Assembly: GCA_017562135.1 (NCBI GenBank)
Contig: QEYB01000368.1
Span: forward strand, 682,001-746,000
Length of the DNA stretch: 64,000 nt
Direction: 5' to 3'
Source of the DNA: Dipylidium caninum
Lineage: Eukaryota; Platyhelminthes; Cestoda; Cyclophyllidea; Dipylidiidae
In this document: positions 11,890-25,000 of the stretch, one piece after another
How the letters are laid out: every line of letters begins with the position of its first letter
How positions within the stretch are numbered: position 1 is the stretch's first letter
Notes under the pieces: model-generated
What the model was told of the DNA's origin: nothing
The model's input: only the letters and a program-made list of their open reading frames with translations
Database searches by the model: none
Position numbers and translations under genes: made by a program

Positions 11890-13557
11890 TTTTAACATTT
11901 TTGATAATTTTGAAAAAAGGGAAACAAGTTAAGTGAAAGCGATTTTCATGATTATTTGGGAAGGATACATCAAGTACGCATCCAGATACTTCGTTTTTTT
12001 GAAATTTAGCACCAATACCCCAACAAATAATCTCGAGTCTAGTACACTCCTGTCATCTGCTTAACACGTTTACTCTATGATAAGTCCTCGAGCGCGTACA
12101 CCCGCTCCGAAGTATGCGTTACTCTGAACTATACGGCCAACCCCAGCCTCTGGAATAAATCACCACATAGACCGAGAGGAAGGTCCTGAACCGTATCAAC
12201 GTAAAGCCGACACATTTCGTTAACAGTATTTACTCGGCTTTCCCTTAGCTCGTCCCGCGGGCGCATAATCGCAACAAAACTTATGGCCTAGTTGATCTAG
12301 GATTCGGATGGTCGGTACGCATTTTGGGACCCTTCGGAGCCAGCAAAAGCAATCCGATTTTTAGAATAGCTTTAACTTCTAGTCGCTACGTCGTAGGGTT
12401 CTCGTGTTTTCTAATACTTTTCATGAGACCCGTTATACTTAATGGTCACTTTTCTATCGCCACCTTGAGGGACACTTTCTTATAAGAAATCAACTGACCA
12501 ACTAACTTGTACTGAAAAATATTGCCACTTTTTGGCTTTCGATACGTTATGATGCACGCCTGCGGTGTGATAATTCTATTTTTTTCAGTTCAGTACTTCT
12601 ACCGATACTCCTCTTCTGGGTTTTTAATCAAGAGTAAATGTGGGGGTACTTGACTAAGACATTCTTAATAAGCTCACAGCAGAGGCCTGTGCTTACAAGT
12701 ATGGTCTAAAAAGGTAGGTGAGTTAAAAAAAGGCGTGATTTCTAAGGGAGTCAGTTTGGGGGAACTTATAATCCAGGGCGGTTTTAGACACAGGAGATGG
12801 TTCAGTAACCAAGTTTCCCTGGCGAGTACGGATTCCGACTTCCCACTTAATGTCATCAAGTGTTAGAGGTAAGGGATGGGTTTGGCGTTTACTATTAAAC
12901 ACCCTAAAAATTGACAAAAAAAATAAGTCCCCATTTGGGGCAAGATTTGGGTTTATCGTCTGATGTGGGAAGCGAAAAAGTTATGAAGTTGGACACTTGA
13001 ACATCAGAACACTTGAACATCAGAAAAGTAAACGGTGTCAGAGGGGTCACCAATCTGCTCTAATATTGTTATCATAATTGTGTATCCAAGGAAATGTCAC
13101 AATTGGACTAGTTACATATTTTGATTTTATAAGATAAAATCCAGCGTGGTGGCTCCTCTTCGTTGGCAGATTTGTTTACCACAGATCTATCACTACTTTC
13201 ATTTTGATTTTAATCAGTATAGACGTAGTTATTTTTTGTCACCAGTACTCAATGGTTTGGTATTTTTTGGTAATATTGGTCAAACGTAACTCATTGTATG
13301 GAAAACCACTACTCAAGACCCATACGAAAATAACGGTTAAATGTCACAAATTGGCACCAAAACAAATGATCCACGGATGTCATCCGATGAAGAACCGAAG
13401 TCCAGATTATACCGACATCGTTGCTCAAACAAATAGTCAGTCTTAGAATTTTCAGCCTTGCACAACCAAAATTTTTGTATGCTTTCTAATGTTCACTAAA
13501 CATCAACGAAGAACATGGTGATTTTTAAATTTTATTTTAAGTTAAATAATAGACTAG
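11890..13557. other. Downstream region of BRCC36-like gene, no supported gene
   Basis: Holds AATAAA at 12154-12159 and a 16-bp tandem duplication at 12993-13024. Short frames such as 12723-12917 (minus) and 13204-13446 (plus) show no family resemblance. The second could be an upstream exon of the candidate at 13558. Confidence 0.4.
12993..13024 (+). repeat. Two-copy 16-bp tandem repeat
   Basis: The unit ACACTTGAACATCAGA occurs twice with no spacer and no mismatch. It looks like a recent local duplication in non-coding DNA. Confidence 0.9.
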
Positions 13558-13794
13558 GTGAATTGTGCGGAAAATGAATTTTTTAAGGAACGAGTCGAAT
13601 CCACTCCTCCGCCACAAAAAAATAAAATAGGCCCAGTTAGGGACAATGTTAAAAAGCAGTCATTTTCTCCTGTACAATATAACCAGAATGAGAATTACGA
13701 AGTTGAGCCCTGTCGTCAAATTAAATATCAGGAATGTGAAATAACATCGAAACCACCGACCTCTAGAAATAAAACCAATGACGGGCCAAATTAA
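13558..13794 (+). CDS. Possible terminal exon of an unrecognised polar protein
   Basis: An open frame of 78 codons with a possible acceptor TAG just before 13559, ending in TAA at 13792-13794. The product is rich in Lys, Glu, Asn, Pro and Gln, including STPPPQKNKIGP, as in a disordered tail. It resembles no family I know. It ends 57 bp from the RAE1 stop on the other strand, which suits two convergent genes. There is no ATG in a convincing context and no clear donor upstream, so it may be chance. Confidence 0.25.
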   Translation: MNCAENEFFKERVESTPPPQKNKIGPVRDNVKKQSFSPVQYNQNENYEVEPCRQIKYQECEITSKPPTSRNKTNDGPN

Positions 13795-13851
13795 GCAAAA
13801 TCTGATAAAAATACAAAAAAGCCTACACGTAATCGTGAAAAAATGTACAGT

Positions 13852-15499
13852 TCACTTGGAAGGTTTCATCTCCTCCACAACTTGACGAATACAAATCTTC
13901 GGTGGCTTGGTAGGATCAGCGAATTCATGTCCTTTATACCAATCGTAACCACAGGCGTAAGCAAACAAGCTACCACTTCGGTCGATTGCGCAAGTAGTTA
14001 TAGGCATTTCTGGATTATCGAGACACCGCAATTTAGTTCTAGCGTCTTTGTCCCAAAATGCGTACCGACCATCCGAACCAACAGTTGCAAGTGTTCCATA
14101 TAACGGGTGAAAAGCCACGTCGTTGACCTATTCAGTGAAAAAGCATTTTAATATCGTCTAAATGCCTGTAATTTTCAAAACTAGTTCAAAACTAATTTAA
14201 GTCAAAAAAGCAACACAAAAACAAATCTGGTCATGCACGTAGTTTATAGCTTCAAATAGACAATAGAAGTTAGCACAACACCTGAATAACACATAAGTAA
14301 TGCTATTTGCTGTATGGAGGTAGTGAGAGTGACGTGAAATACAATTCCAAAAGAAGCGGTATCCCACAATAGCAAACGATTGCCATGGGTAAGAGCAATA
14401 TAAGATAAAACTCAAACGTGTTGTTAGTACTCACGGGGAATATTTCGTAGTATCCATTTACTGGCGCAGGAGAGCGGTGACATTTGAACGTAAAGTTGTC
14501 ACGCGGAGCACTCGGTTGAAAATACTGGATTGCAACTCGACCTTCAATGCTGCCGAGAGCAAAACCAGTAGGAGATTGTTTTTGTTTGTCCATAAAAATT
14601 GCAATGCATTTGTTCTAAAACACCAAAAGGGGGTGGCATACTACCTTCGAATCACATTGAGTTTACAAGACTACAGAAAACATGTGTGTGAATGACATCT
14701 ACTCAACCATCTGCCTAGATGGGAACCATTCGGATAGTGTCACACAATGGAATTTATTTTACTCACTTCTAATTTGACAAATTAATGAGAACAAATACCT
14801 GATATAATAGCGGTGATTCAATTTGAGCGACAACTTCGGGCCCCTTTTCTAGGGAGTACACGATTATTTGGCGACCAGCGCAACCTACGACGCCAACGGG
14901 ATATACTACATCTGCGCAGTAAACCCGTTCACTGAGGTCAAGACTAAGCATTGGAGTCGGTTGACGGAGATCCCAGAATCTTGAAAGGACGAATCGAAGA
15001 TAATTAACAAAACAAATCCAGTTAAATGGTTTTCCGACTGTGAAAGATACCTAAGCCGTTTGTCCCATCCACCAGTCATTACACAAGTGTAATTTGGTGA
15101 TGAAATGAAGTAGACGATTTTTATCGGGGCATCATGCGCGCCAATTTGAATAAATTGATTTGACGCCAGGTCCCACATTTGAGCACACTTATCGGCACCA
15201 GCCGAAAATATTCTTGTCCCGTCATTACTCCAACACAGGCTGAGCACAGGACCCTGATGCATTTGCTCGGCTTTTGGGACACAAGTCCCGTTAGATGCTA
15301 CTTCCCAAACACGAACACGGTTGTCCCAACTAGACCCCGCAAGGTAGGCATTAGGCGAATTCGCTGTAGGAGGAGAAAAACGTAAACATGACACCGTATC
15401 AGATGGTGGAGATGGGACCTCCACGTCTTTTTTAACTTGTGCAGACGAGTTAGCAGTTGCTGACTCGAACAAACTTTTCCCTGAACCAAAGAACGCCAT
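13852..15499 (-). CDS. RAE1: mRNA export factor RAE1 (WD40 beta-propeller)
   Basis: WD40 protein that docks on the nuclear pore through NUP98, supports mRNA export and also acts at the spindle. Exons 15499-15051, 14979-14799, 14614-14435 and 14127-13852 join to 361 residues; human has 368. Family blocks are nearly unbroken: [144 protein letters not shown] and [10 protein letters not shown]. The N-terminal Gly/Ser-rich lead and the C-terminal EEMKPSK match the family. Introns are 71 bp, 184 bp and 307 bp, all GT-AG. The start ATG directly follows TAG (15502-15500), so its 5' end is probably a splice acceptor, trans or cis. Confidence 0.97.
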
Positions 15500-18400
15500 C
15501 TACCGAAACAACAAAGCAGACGGAGACTAACAGCGCACAGTATACTATTTACCCAATCAACATCCAGAAGTACCTTGGGCATTTCAAAGTTTCAAGGGCG
15601 ATTTAGGATGTTAAAAGTAATAATTATGAAAATGATTAATCCACGAAGTCGCATGAGGTACATTTCAAACCAGGGCATTAACCTTTACGACTATATTCTT
15701 TGTTTTGACAGCTAAGTATATAAATTTTATAATTTAATATTCATCTATTTATAATACACAAACATATATTTATATTTATTTATGATGAAGGACAGATGGG
15801 GGACGCGAAAGTGTCACGCAATTTGAAAGATTTTTACCTGTTTAGAGGCAGGGTTTTCATCTCTTTCTTTCGTTTTTTCCTCGTTGTGGGCCCTAATTTG
15901 GAAAGGCATAATTAGTTATTTTATCTACCTCAGGGTGTAATCACTTTTCATTGCTGGGGCCAATCGTCTTGTATACACGGACGGGAAAATCGCCTTTTTT
16001 TGCTACTGACCATATTCGGTTTTGCGGATCAAACCCATACTGGGCGTCCCCCCTTTCCTTTCCCCCAGGTAGGCAGCGCACCATTTATCTGTGACCGAAT
16101 TAAGCCATTAACGAGAACGAACATGCCTCAACTAAATTAGCGTTTTTCCAGCCCAAAGGACCTGTACTATGTTTCATCTGGTAAGAGACGCTGCAGACTA
16201 TTACTCGGCCGCCCACTATTTTATCACATTTTACATGATTTGGAACCACTCATTTCTCAATTGAATGCTCTACTAGCACTGCGAGGGCTTTTTTCTATAT
16301 CTGTATTGTAGTGAAAATAAGTTTTGTATGAAAGATGTTAGGATATTGGAATGGCTACTGTGAAATCACCATTATGAGGGTCAAAATTTTTTTTGAGAGA
16401 CGCATTTCACGTACCCTAAATTTTATGAAGATATGTCTTTAGTTTTAGAATTCTGTTATTAGCGCCATATATTCTTCTAATAATGCACAGACTTCGTTTC
16501 CTTAGCCTCAGTTTTTTTTCATGAAAACTTAGCCGTATTCTGAGACTTGAACGGTGGACCAAGGTAACCTCCTCGATAGGGATATTCCATATATTCTCTG
16601 TCTTTGTCCACTGCAAAACGTCGGGTGCTACAAACAGAATTAAAGCATTCCGTAGTTCTAATAAATAGAGCCAGTTATTTTATTCTGAAAGCTTACCGGA
16701 AAAGCTGCTGGTTGATAGCATTTTGTTTCGAGGTAGTGCATTAAGTTCACAGATTCCCATTTTATGGTGATCTCCACCTAGACTAGGTATAAATGCAAAT
16801 ATTGAAAGTTATTATAATCATTAGGCACTGAATCTCTTCTGATAGCTGTCAAGGCTCTTCGGTCCAATTTTGATGTACAAAGAGCCTAATGAAACAGTAA
16901 CAAACTGGGACGTTCGTGTAACTTGCAGTTGGCCCCTTAATTCAATGATTTTGCTTAGTTTCCATGTTGTCCTGGGCTATTTTATGGAGACGCCTCTACA
17001 CCAAGTTTATATTGCCCAGTACTCGACTTCCTCGTGAACATGGAAATTTCAACAAAACTTTTCTCTGATCTGATTTAGTGAGCGATCAGGCCTCGAGATT
17101 ACCAGTAAAAACTTACTAGAATGATGTGCATGACGAGCTCGCACTGTTGAAGTCCTTCTCTACCAGGAAGCCACCAAGCTCTCATACCCCTTCATTGTTT
17201 TAAATCAAATCTCTGTCCGCTAATGAGAATTGCTTACGGCTTGTCTCACTATTTTACACTCCACTTTTCCTTCTATACATCCTACTACATGCAGTTTCAA
17301 AGCGTCATTTCTTTCTAATGTCATTACGCCTTTCTAAAGTAAAAGGTGTAAATATTGATGCGGTAATGAGTGAAGAACGCATATTAATTCGTTCACAAAG
17401 GAAGGGTTGGAATTATTTAACTGCGGAAATTGTGTGATATATGGAAGACTGGCCTGTGTTGCCACTGTCTCGATAATTTAACACTTCAAAGTGGATTCCA
17501 CGTGAATTAATTAAGCTGTAGAGAAGAATTGTCGTGCGAATCCATTGTCCTCCTTGTGTGAAACGAGTGGGACAGGTCCTCCACCTTCCAGGGACCAAGA
17601 GTTTTACCTCCGCACTTTATCTTCCCAATTATTCCACGACCAGAAGACCATCTAGGGATTTGGCATTTGTGACTTTGATAATAGTCTTCCTCTCTGGCCA
17701 TGACAAGGTCGTAGTTTACGGAGTTTAAGTTGTACGATGAGGTAAGAGCTTTGAGGTCAAATTACTTCATACTAAAAAACCGATTAGGTTAGTGGTTTTA
17801 TCTAGTTCTCCGAGTATTCGGTTGATCTCACTTGCTGCTTCACTGTTGTCTGATGAGGACACTTGGGATCTGCACTTTTGGGTCATAAATTTGTGAGTTT
17901 CAGGTGCATTATAGTGTGGGCTTAGAGCTTTGGGTCATTCACTCTAATACCAAATCATTTCGTTTGTGTCCAATGTAAAGGGAGTAGTCGAGGGTACATC
18001 TCATATTCCGCCGAAGCCAGGTCGTTTAATTTGAGTTTGCGACTGCACTGCGAAACCCTTTGTGATGATGAATTCTGAGGATAACGACGTCTTCTGATAC
18101 CTAATTAACTTCTGGAATGACGGGTTGGCTCACTTTGTGCGAAACATCCGAAAGCTGTTTAAGAGGTAAACAAGGTTACTTTATTAGGTTTAGCAGTCAT
18201 TCCACCTATAAAGGGGAGTTAGGCTGGTAGCGACGCTCTCTACACTCACTTCTTGTTCTCGAAGTGCCTTAACCTAAAGCCGGGTTTGTATCAACTCCAT
18301 TAATTACCCACAAATAAAGTGAGTCGAAAAATGTGAGGCCCTAAGAGTGAGATCAGGGAGTATTTACACAATAGTGTGAGTTTATAATGTGCCTTTTACT

Positions 18401-19042
18401 CTTGACGCTTTCGATGTCAGCATCGCAGACTGTAAGCTATATAACTCGCAGGAAAGGCTCTTCAGAAGAAATTCCCTCGACCATCCTGGCTGCCCCTCAA
18501 GTCCCATAGTATCCGCGGCGTCACCTGCCGTGGTATATCGCAGACCACACAACCACCCATATGGCGAATTTGCGTCTCACTCGGAGCGCTCAATTCGTCC
18601 TCTCGAAATAGTGGAACGCCGTTATCCTCATCACAGCCATATGCAAAAAGCAAGAGAATTTAGAAGGACTGAGACTCACTTTCCATGTGTGTGCCCGTCA
18701 TTTCGGCATTCGTAATTCTGTCTTGTATAATTTCACTCAAATATCAGTGAAATGCGGGTTCTAATACTTGCCTCTCCCCGGGGGGTCGTGACAACTTGGT
18801 GTGCAGGAGACTCGCGGGTAATAAGACTGTCTGCCTCGCGCAGGTCCTCAGTTCCGAGCGGCGTTCGGGTCTGGTGCGCAGTTGCAGGAGCACGGCGGCG
18901 GGGTCTCGGGCGTGCGCCAGTTCGGCGCGTGTGCACGGCTTGGGAGGAGCCAATGAAATACCTCGAAAACCGCTGCAACGCACTTAAATTCTGGGGTATG
19001 ACCGGCAAAAGAAAAGTAAAAGTCGCTGCTGGAACCAGAACC
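15500..19042. other. Intergenic region, no supported gene
   Basis: About 3.5 kb. The part next to RAE1 is AT-rich; from about 18.4 kb it becomes GC-richer towards the discoidin gene. All open frames are short and unlike known families. It probably contains the RAE1 5' region and the promoter of the discoidin-domain gene, but I see no distinct motif. Confidence 0.5.
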
Positions 19043-22000
19043 ATGAGGGACCTGTCACCGGGGTTGATGCTCCTTGTCATTTGCAACGTGCACTATGGGT
19101 TGAGGGCGCGAGGAGAGTCGCAGCAGGTCCTGCGCATGCACAGGGATGTGACCGGCGCCTCCTTCCAGTACGACTCCGCGTATGATGGTAGGTCTTTCAG
19201 TTGCCCATGCATTAAGAAATACCTCGTAAATGCGATTTAACTTTATGATAGGATGCAGCATTGGAGTACTTCATCCCCATTTAACCGTAGTCGTGGATCG
19301 GTTGGGAATTAACACGCCCATCGGACATCATAAAGGGTGAGGAACAGTCTTATCTTCCCGTGCACGCGGCACAAGTTTAGGCGGTCCCCGTTATGTCTGA
19401 TTTGCGTCTTTGACATGCTCTCAGATAGAAGTCGCAAAAATTGCGTGCCAATACCAAAAAATTAGCTTTTATTAGGCACCTGTAAAGGGGCGGCACTCGA
19501 CTTGTGTCAAGTGAGCATAAGTTGTGAATAAGGCGATTGCGAATTCAGTTGGAATAATTCAGATCATAATTGTAATGGGAGTCGGGAGCAGGATGCGGAG
19601 GCTCGGTTCTCCGTCGTATCCGCAGGGTTTGCTTGTAGCCACTTGCCATCTGCGAAAGGTTAGGGCTTTTGAGGGCAAACTGTCCATTTGGTGTTGTCAA
19701 TTTTGTCACCATGGTGGAGACTCAGTGAAGAGGGAAGAATTACACGCACTTCAAGTGCCTTTGTCCCACCTAAGTTGCAGGCACTGTGGGGCAATGCTAA
19801 CCCTCAATCCCCGATTAAAGGTTAGAAAGTAGTAAGTGCAAAAAACGCAGTTGCGCGTTTGGGCTGAAGGGCGGAGGGGAAATCCGGACAAAAATTCACC
19901 TTTCACATAATGCGCGTCTCCTTCGTGCACTCCTCCTACACTGGGGGACAAATCCGCACAAAACCGCAACATTCAGTGTTCCAAGCTAAGGAAAACACCA
20001 CTTGTTGAAGTTGAGGTCCTCTTCCAGTAACAAAAAAGTGCGTGCGAAGGGTGTCGGTTAATGTTCGTTTAGAGGGGCGAGTCCCAGACGCGCGATCGTA
20101 GGATTCGGAATATAATGCCAGTGCGTAGTATTCCTCGGGCGGAGGTTTGTTATACTCATTTAAATTTTTAATGAGCGGTTTTGTAAAATCCGAGCGCCGG
20201 TGCCAAAAACAAATGACGTACGTGTCTAAACAAAACTCCCCACAACCGGCGATCGGCCTTCATTCGGTGGAGTCTGCGCATAAATCCCAGAAATTGTGCC
20301 ACCAAGAGGAAGTGAGACCTTCACTGCCTTATGGCTGTTTGACACGGCGGGACTAAGCAGAACCACAGTTCACTCGATAATGCGCGTTCCCAAATGTCTA
20401 ATTCACTTGGTCCACTCCACCCAGTGCGATTATGCATTGACTTTCCTAGTTACGATGCCCGTTCACACTGTCTCCTGTCATCACGTCTTTTATTTTTCAC
20501 TTGCAACACCAAACCTGGCGACCCTCTGAAGCATGCGAACAGGATGACGCCTTGGGGATGATTTCCGGTGCCATCGCGGATTCACAGATATCGGCCTCAT
20601 CTTACATGGAGGAGGACGACTGGGGAATCAACAATTGCGCTCCGACGAACGCTCGCCCCTTCCTTGCAAACGGCCTCGCCTGGTGCCCCAAATACAAGTC
20701 CTCGACAGAGTGGCTACAAATCGACCTTGGAGTCAGAGCGTCGGTTCGTCCCCTGACGGCTTATCATAAATTATAAGTAGTGTCTGCCGAATTGCGTCTA
20801 CTTGATCGGGGACTGCCTGATTCATCCTCCACGCTGCCCCAAGTCGACATGCGAGTCACCAAACGCAGCACCGCTGAAGGGTACTCTAGGCATGAACTTG
20901 CAGACCCCATCACGAGGAAATTCGTCTGTGCAACTTAAACATTAACTCGAGCATGCATGCAAGTGTGTGCGTGTGGTGTGTGGGTGGCACTTCATCTCTT
21001 CCCCTCCCCCCCCCCCCGCGCGAGAATAAAACTAAATTGTTGCAGCACTGTAACGTTGAGATGTGACTTGGCGAAATTTGGGGATAAGGCATCCATCCCA
21101 CGAAAGCTAGGCGAAAAAAGGTAATTGAGGCAAAATGTGAAACTTTATGCTTATTTCACCTTCGAATATATTCCCAGTGTATAACAAAAGTAGATAGGAA
21201 AATATAAAAAAACGGTAGGGCACATGAAAATATTGTGTACCAGTGTCAGTGAAAAACACAGCCAAAACCCGTCAACAACACTGTGAAGTTGAATTTAGCT
21301 GTGAAATCAGGTTTTAGGCATGCTTGCGAAGTAAGTAAGGTTTTCCTCGAATGTTTAAGCGGGTTTCATCAATCATCGTCGAACGCTGAAAGACATTTCA
21401 CATTCACTGAAGAAAAATGTTCCCAGTATTTTGAATTTGAAACCGAATAGCCTCAATCTGGTTAGGCAACTTTTCCAGAGAAACACTAAAAAATGGACCA
21501 GAATACTGTCTGAGGAATCGGTGAATCGCGTTGAGTACAACTGCGCGTCGGGGGGCGGGCGCCGACGCACCGACGATTCGGAGGCGGTGTCGCCGTCCTC
21601 ACCTCGCGAGCCGACTCGCCCTCGATTGCGGTGCACAGCCAGTTGACCTCAACTTGATTGAATGGATGGAAGATCAACTGCGGAAATTGACGAGGACGCT
21701 GCAATTGATGCTATTAACAAATGCAAGACCACTTTGAGGTCTCATCCGCCGGTGATTTCGCTCCATTTCGGTCGTCTGCGGAGAATTACACAATTTAAAT
21801 AATACAGGAAAACGGTGATTATAGTTTTTATAAGTGGACTCAAGTGGCATTCCTTCGCCCTCGGCTTGTCGATGCACATGCAGGAGTTTGATTACCAATG
21901 GCGTCTGCATCAAATGCCATCGAATGTTGAGTTGTAGCTGATAAGCCGACCGCGTCTGCAACGCCATTGTGCACGGAAACGCATGTAGGCTTCCACCTGG

Positions 22001-25000
22001 TAGTTGATGTCTCCAGCGCGGAACACAAAGCATAAGTGGCTTCCCTCGAACTCCTGTAGAAATGGATGCGCGTAATGCGTTTTCCCCCAAATGCGCAGCT
22101 TTAACTAAGTCAAGCCTTAGTCCCTCTCTCTCTCACTCTCACACGAAAAGGCGAGATAAACGGGGCCCGACAGATCCTGCGCCAGCACGCCTCGTACCTG
22201 CTCAACCTGGGAGCCGGGGGTGCTCCGCCTCCCCTGTCAGATGGGCGAAGGAACCGCTTTGGGCGGGTCCTCTGTGCGGGCCTGGTGTGAAGCGTGAGCG
22301 TACTGGGGTTTGACATTTGATTATTCTCCCACGGCTGATTACTGGCTACTCTCAAACAAACTACTTCGACACATGCGTCCACGGACTACGAATTGAGTTG
22401 TTGAATGTGTCTTTAAGCTCCCGCCATCTTTCTATAATGCTAACACCCGCGGTGGACTAAAATTGCGCGCAGGCAGAGCAGACGGCCACTTCGCGCTGTG
22501 CCAGTGGCTCCGGGGCGGACTAGTTTGCGCATAGTTGTCCTCTCTGCAGAGGAGTATGGCTCAGGCAGCCAAGGCGTTCGCCAATCTGGGTTCTCGCAAT
22601 CGCAGGTCCTCCCGCCTGTGCCGCTGCGAGTTCCGTAAAAACAACCGGCGTTAAGAAGGCAGAAGTCTTAAAGCGTCTCGACTTATTTACAATTGTGTTT
22701 CACTGTGAGTTTCGAGCTGTCCACCCTATTTTGTCTAACTCGAAGAGTGCTGCTACGGAATCCTCGGGCGACTAGCATAGATACTGCGATGGCCTCGGGG
22801 AGGTGGCCGGGCCACTCACATGTGATGTGCAGAGCAAACCACTCAAAAGCTTGGACAGCTACAGGTGAGGGCAACTTTCCATTTATAGATAACTGGTGTG
22901 CTTTTGCAAGGACGAGGCGACGGCGAGGAGTGGGTGGCCTCATACACGCTCTCCTTCAGTGACGATGGAGTCTTCTGGCACTTTGCCAACGACTTCTACG
23001 AAAACCAAAAGGTACGCTATTAAGTTGGTTACCTGTTTGTGGGCAAAGTAGGAGTCGTGCGCGTGCCAATGGAGCCTCCTGCAATGGGCGAGGGGTTTTC
23101 ATTTACTATTCACGCGTATGCGATTCCATTTGCCAAACGGAACAGAGACTGAAAGCGGCTCACATGGTGGTAATGACAAGGCAAGACGGTTAATAGCGTC
23201 TGATCCACGTTCGCGCAGCCTCCAGACATCAGAGAGACTGTCGAAGTCGAGAGCCTATGCCACATGCTCTGCGGCAAAAGGGAGACATAGTCGGTCATGG
23301 GCTGAGGTTCACCTATCACTCACAGTACTAAAGTAAACCATCAAAAATACGAAATAGATCTGAGCGCATCAGCGCCCTTTCCTCATTGGTGGCATTAACT
23401 GTTGTCAAGAAAACTTCATTTTTTCCACGTTGTAAATAATGACTCGGGAAAATTTAGTTCCCAAGTTCAACAGTTATATGGACTTGTCAGAAATGGTAGA
23501 CACCTGCTGACATTCGCCCCAGCTTTCAATGATTCACGATGGTAGATGGGGTTCACGTTTCTCCACCTGCGCTTGCCGTGTGTGGACCCTCACATGGGGA
23601 ATAAACGGGTGGAGACGTGACCCAAGGCCAGGGGGACTCAGGCCTGAAGCGGCCAGGCTAGGAGTGCGAGGGCGACCGACGTGGACTTGTCAATTGGACG
23701 CAATTGTGGCGCACTCATCCCCGCTCGTGTTCCAAGGCGCCACGCCTCCGTAATGACCCTTATTTGTATGATGATGTGGTCTGCGATCTTCGGGGCCCTC
23801 AGAAAAGTTGCGAACAAATGAAACGAATCTCGACAGAGGGGGTTTTGGCAAAATCGCCCTAAAATGACTATTTAAATGCCCATCACAGACGTAGACTTGA
23901 GGACTGTCGAAAGTGCTTTGAAAATAGATCTTTGAGGGCAATACAAACTCATATCAGACGAAGCATACTTTCCTGGATGAGGCCGTGCTAACCCGCTTCG
24001 TTCGCATCTACCCATTCACGTGGAACCGGCATCCAAGTCTTCGGGTCGAACTGATCGGGTGTCAGCGTGAGTGCCACTGAGTTTGTGTTCCGGCCTGGTG
24101 CGGACGCCTTTTAACGCCCACTTTTCCCACGTAGCCTGCCGGCAGTTGCTCGGAACCCCTCCATACGCCCGCTACGGCGCCTCCACAACTCGGGGCAAAA
24201 AGCATGGGAAGACGTGCACAGCAGAAGATGGACACTACTATAGCAATAAAGCCTGGTGCGCTAAACGCCAGAATGGTGAGTGGCAAGTTCTCACACACCC
24301 CATCGCATTACGGTCAAGTCGAAGGCGCCAAAGAATAGCCAGATTTGGTGGGAGCTGGTAAAATGTTGCTCAGTGCTCTGTCCCCTCAGTGCACGACGAT
24401 TGAGACAGGCTGTTGAGGTGAAAATGCAAACTTTAACCGCGGTCGAGGAGGTTCTAGGTTCCGACTGATGCAAACCCCCCAAAACTGTGTCCTTCACCCT
24501 TCGATTAGGCATGCAGTGGTTCCAAATCGACCTCGGCCCGCCAACCCTCATAACGGGCGTTGTGCTCCGACCGCGCGGCGACGGCAAATGGCAGCAATAT
24601 GTGACCCTGTTCAAACTCTCCTACAGCAACGACAGTCTCCTATGGTTCTTCTATAAGGACGCGCCCCATCTCGACCAACGGGTACGTCCACTCGCCTAAA
24701 ATATTTCCTCCCGAGTTCTCCTTTGTGGAGCTGTACAGGCGAACGATTTCGACGAAAAAATGAGGCACACGCTTCGCTGATCGTTAACAAAACTTCCCTC
24801 GTTTGGAGACTTTCTCCTCATCAGAGATTTGGCGGAGACCCTAAAAGCTCACCGTAAAATTGCGCGGAGTAGACGACTTGTCGGAAAAAGCTACAACAAA
24901 CTAACCTTTTTAGCAGTTCCCTTAGGTTAACTCATCCCCCTCAAAAGCTGGCACATTTGCCAACGCTTATTTGTGACTTGATATAAGTTCCGCTGATAAA

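Noticed and set aside
14303..14434. Extension of the RAE1 third exon past 14435
   Set aside because: The family resumes with NDVAFHP in the next exon, and GTGAGT at 14434 is a strong donor, so the extension is intron.
22907..22918. RGD tripeptide in the first discoidin domain
   Set aside because: Discoidin domains commonly have QGR followed by an acidic residue at this strand, so an integrin-binding role is not supported by the sequence alone.
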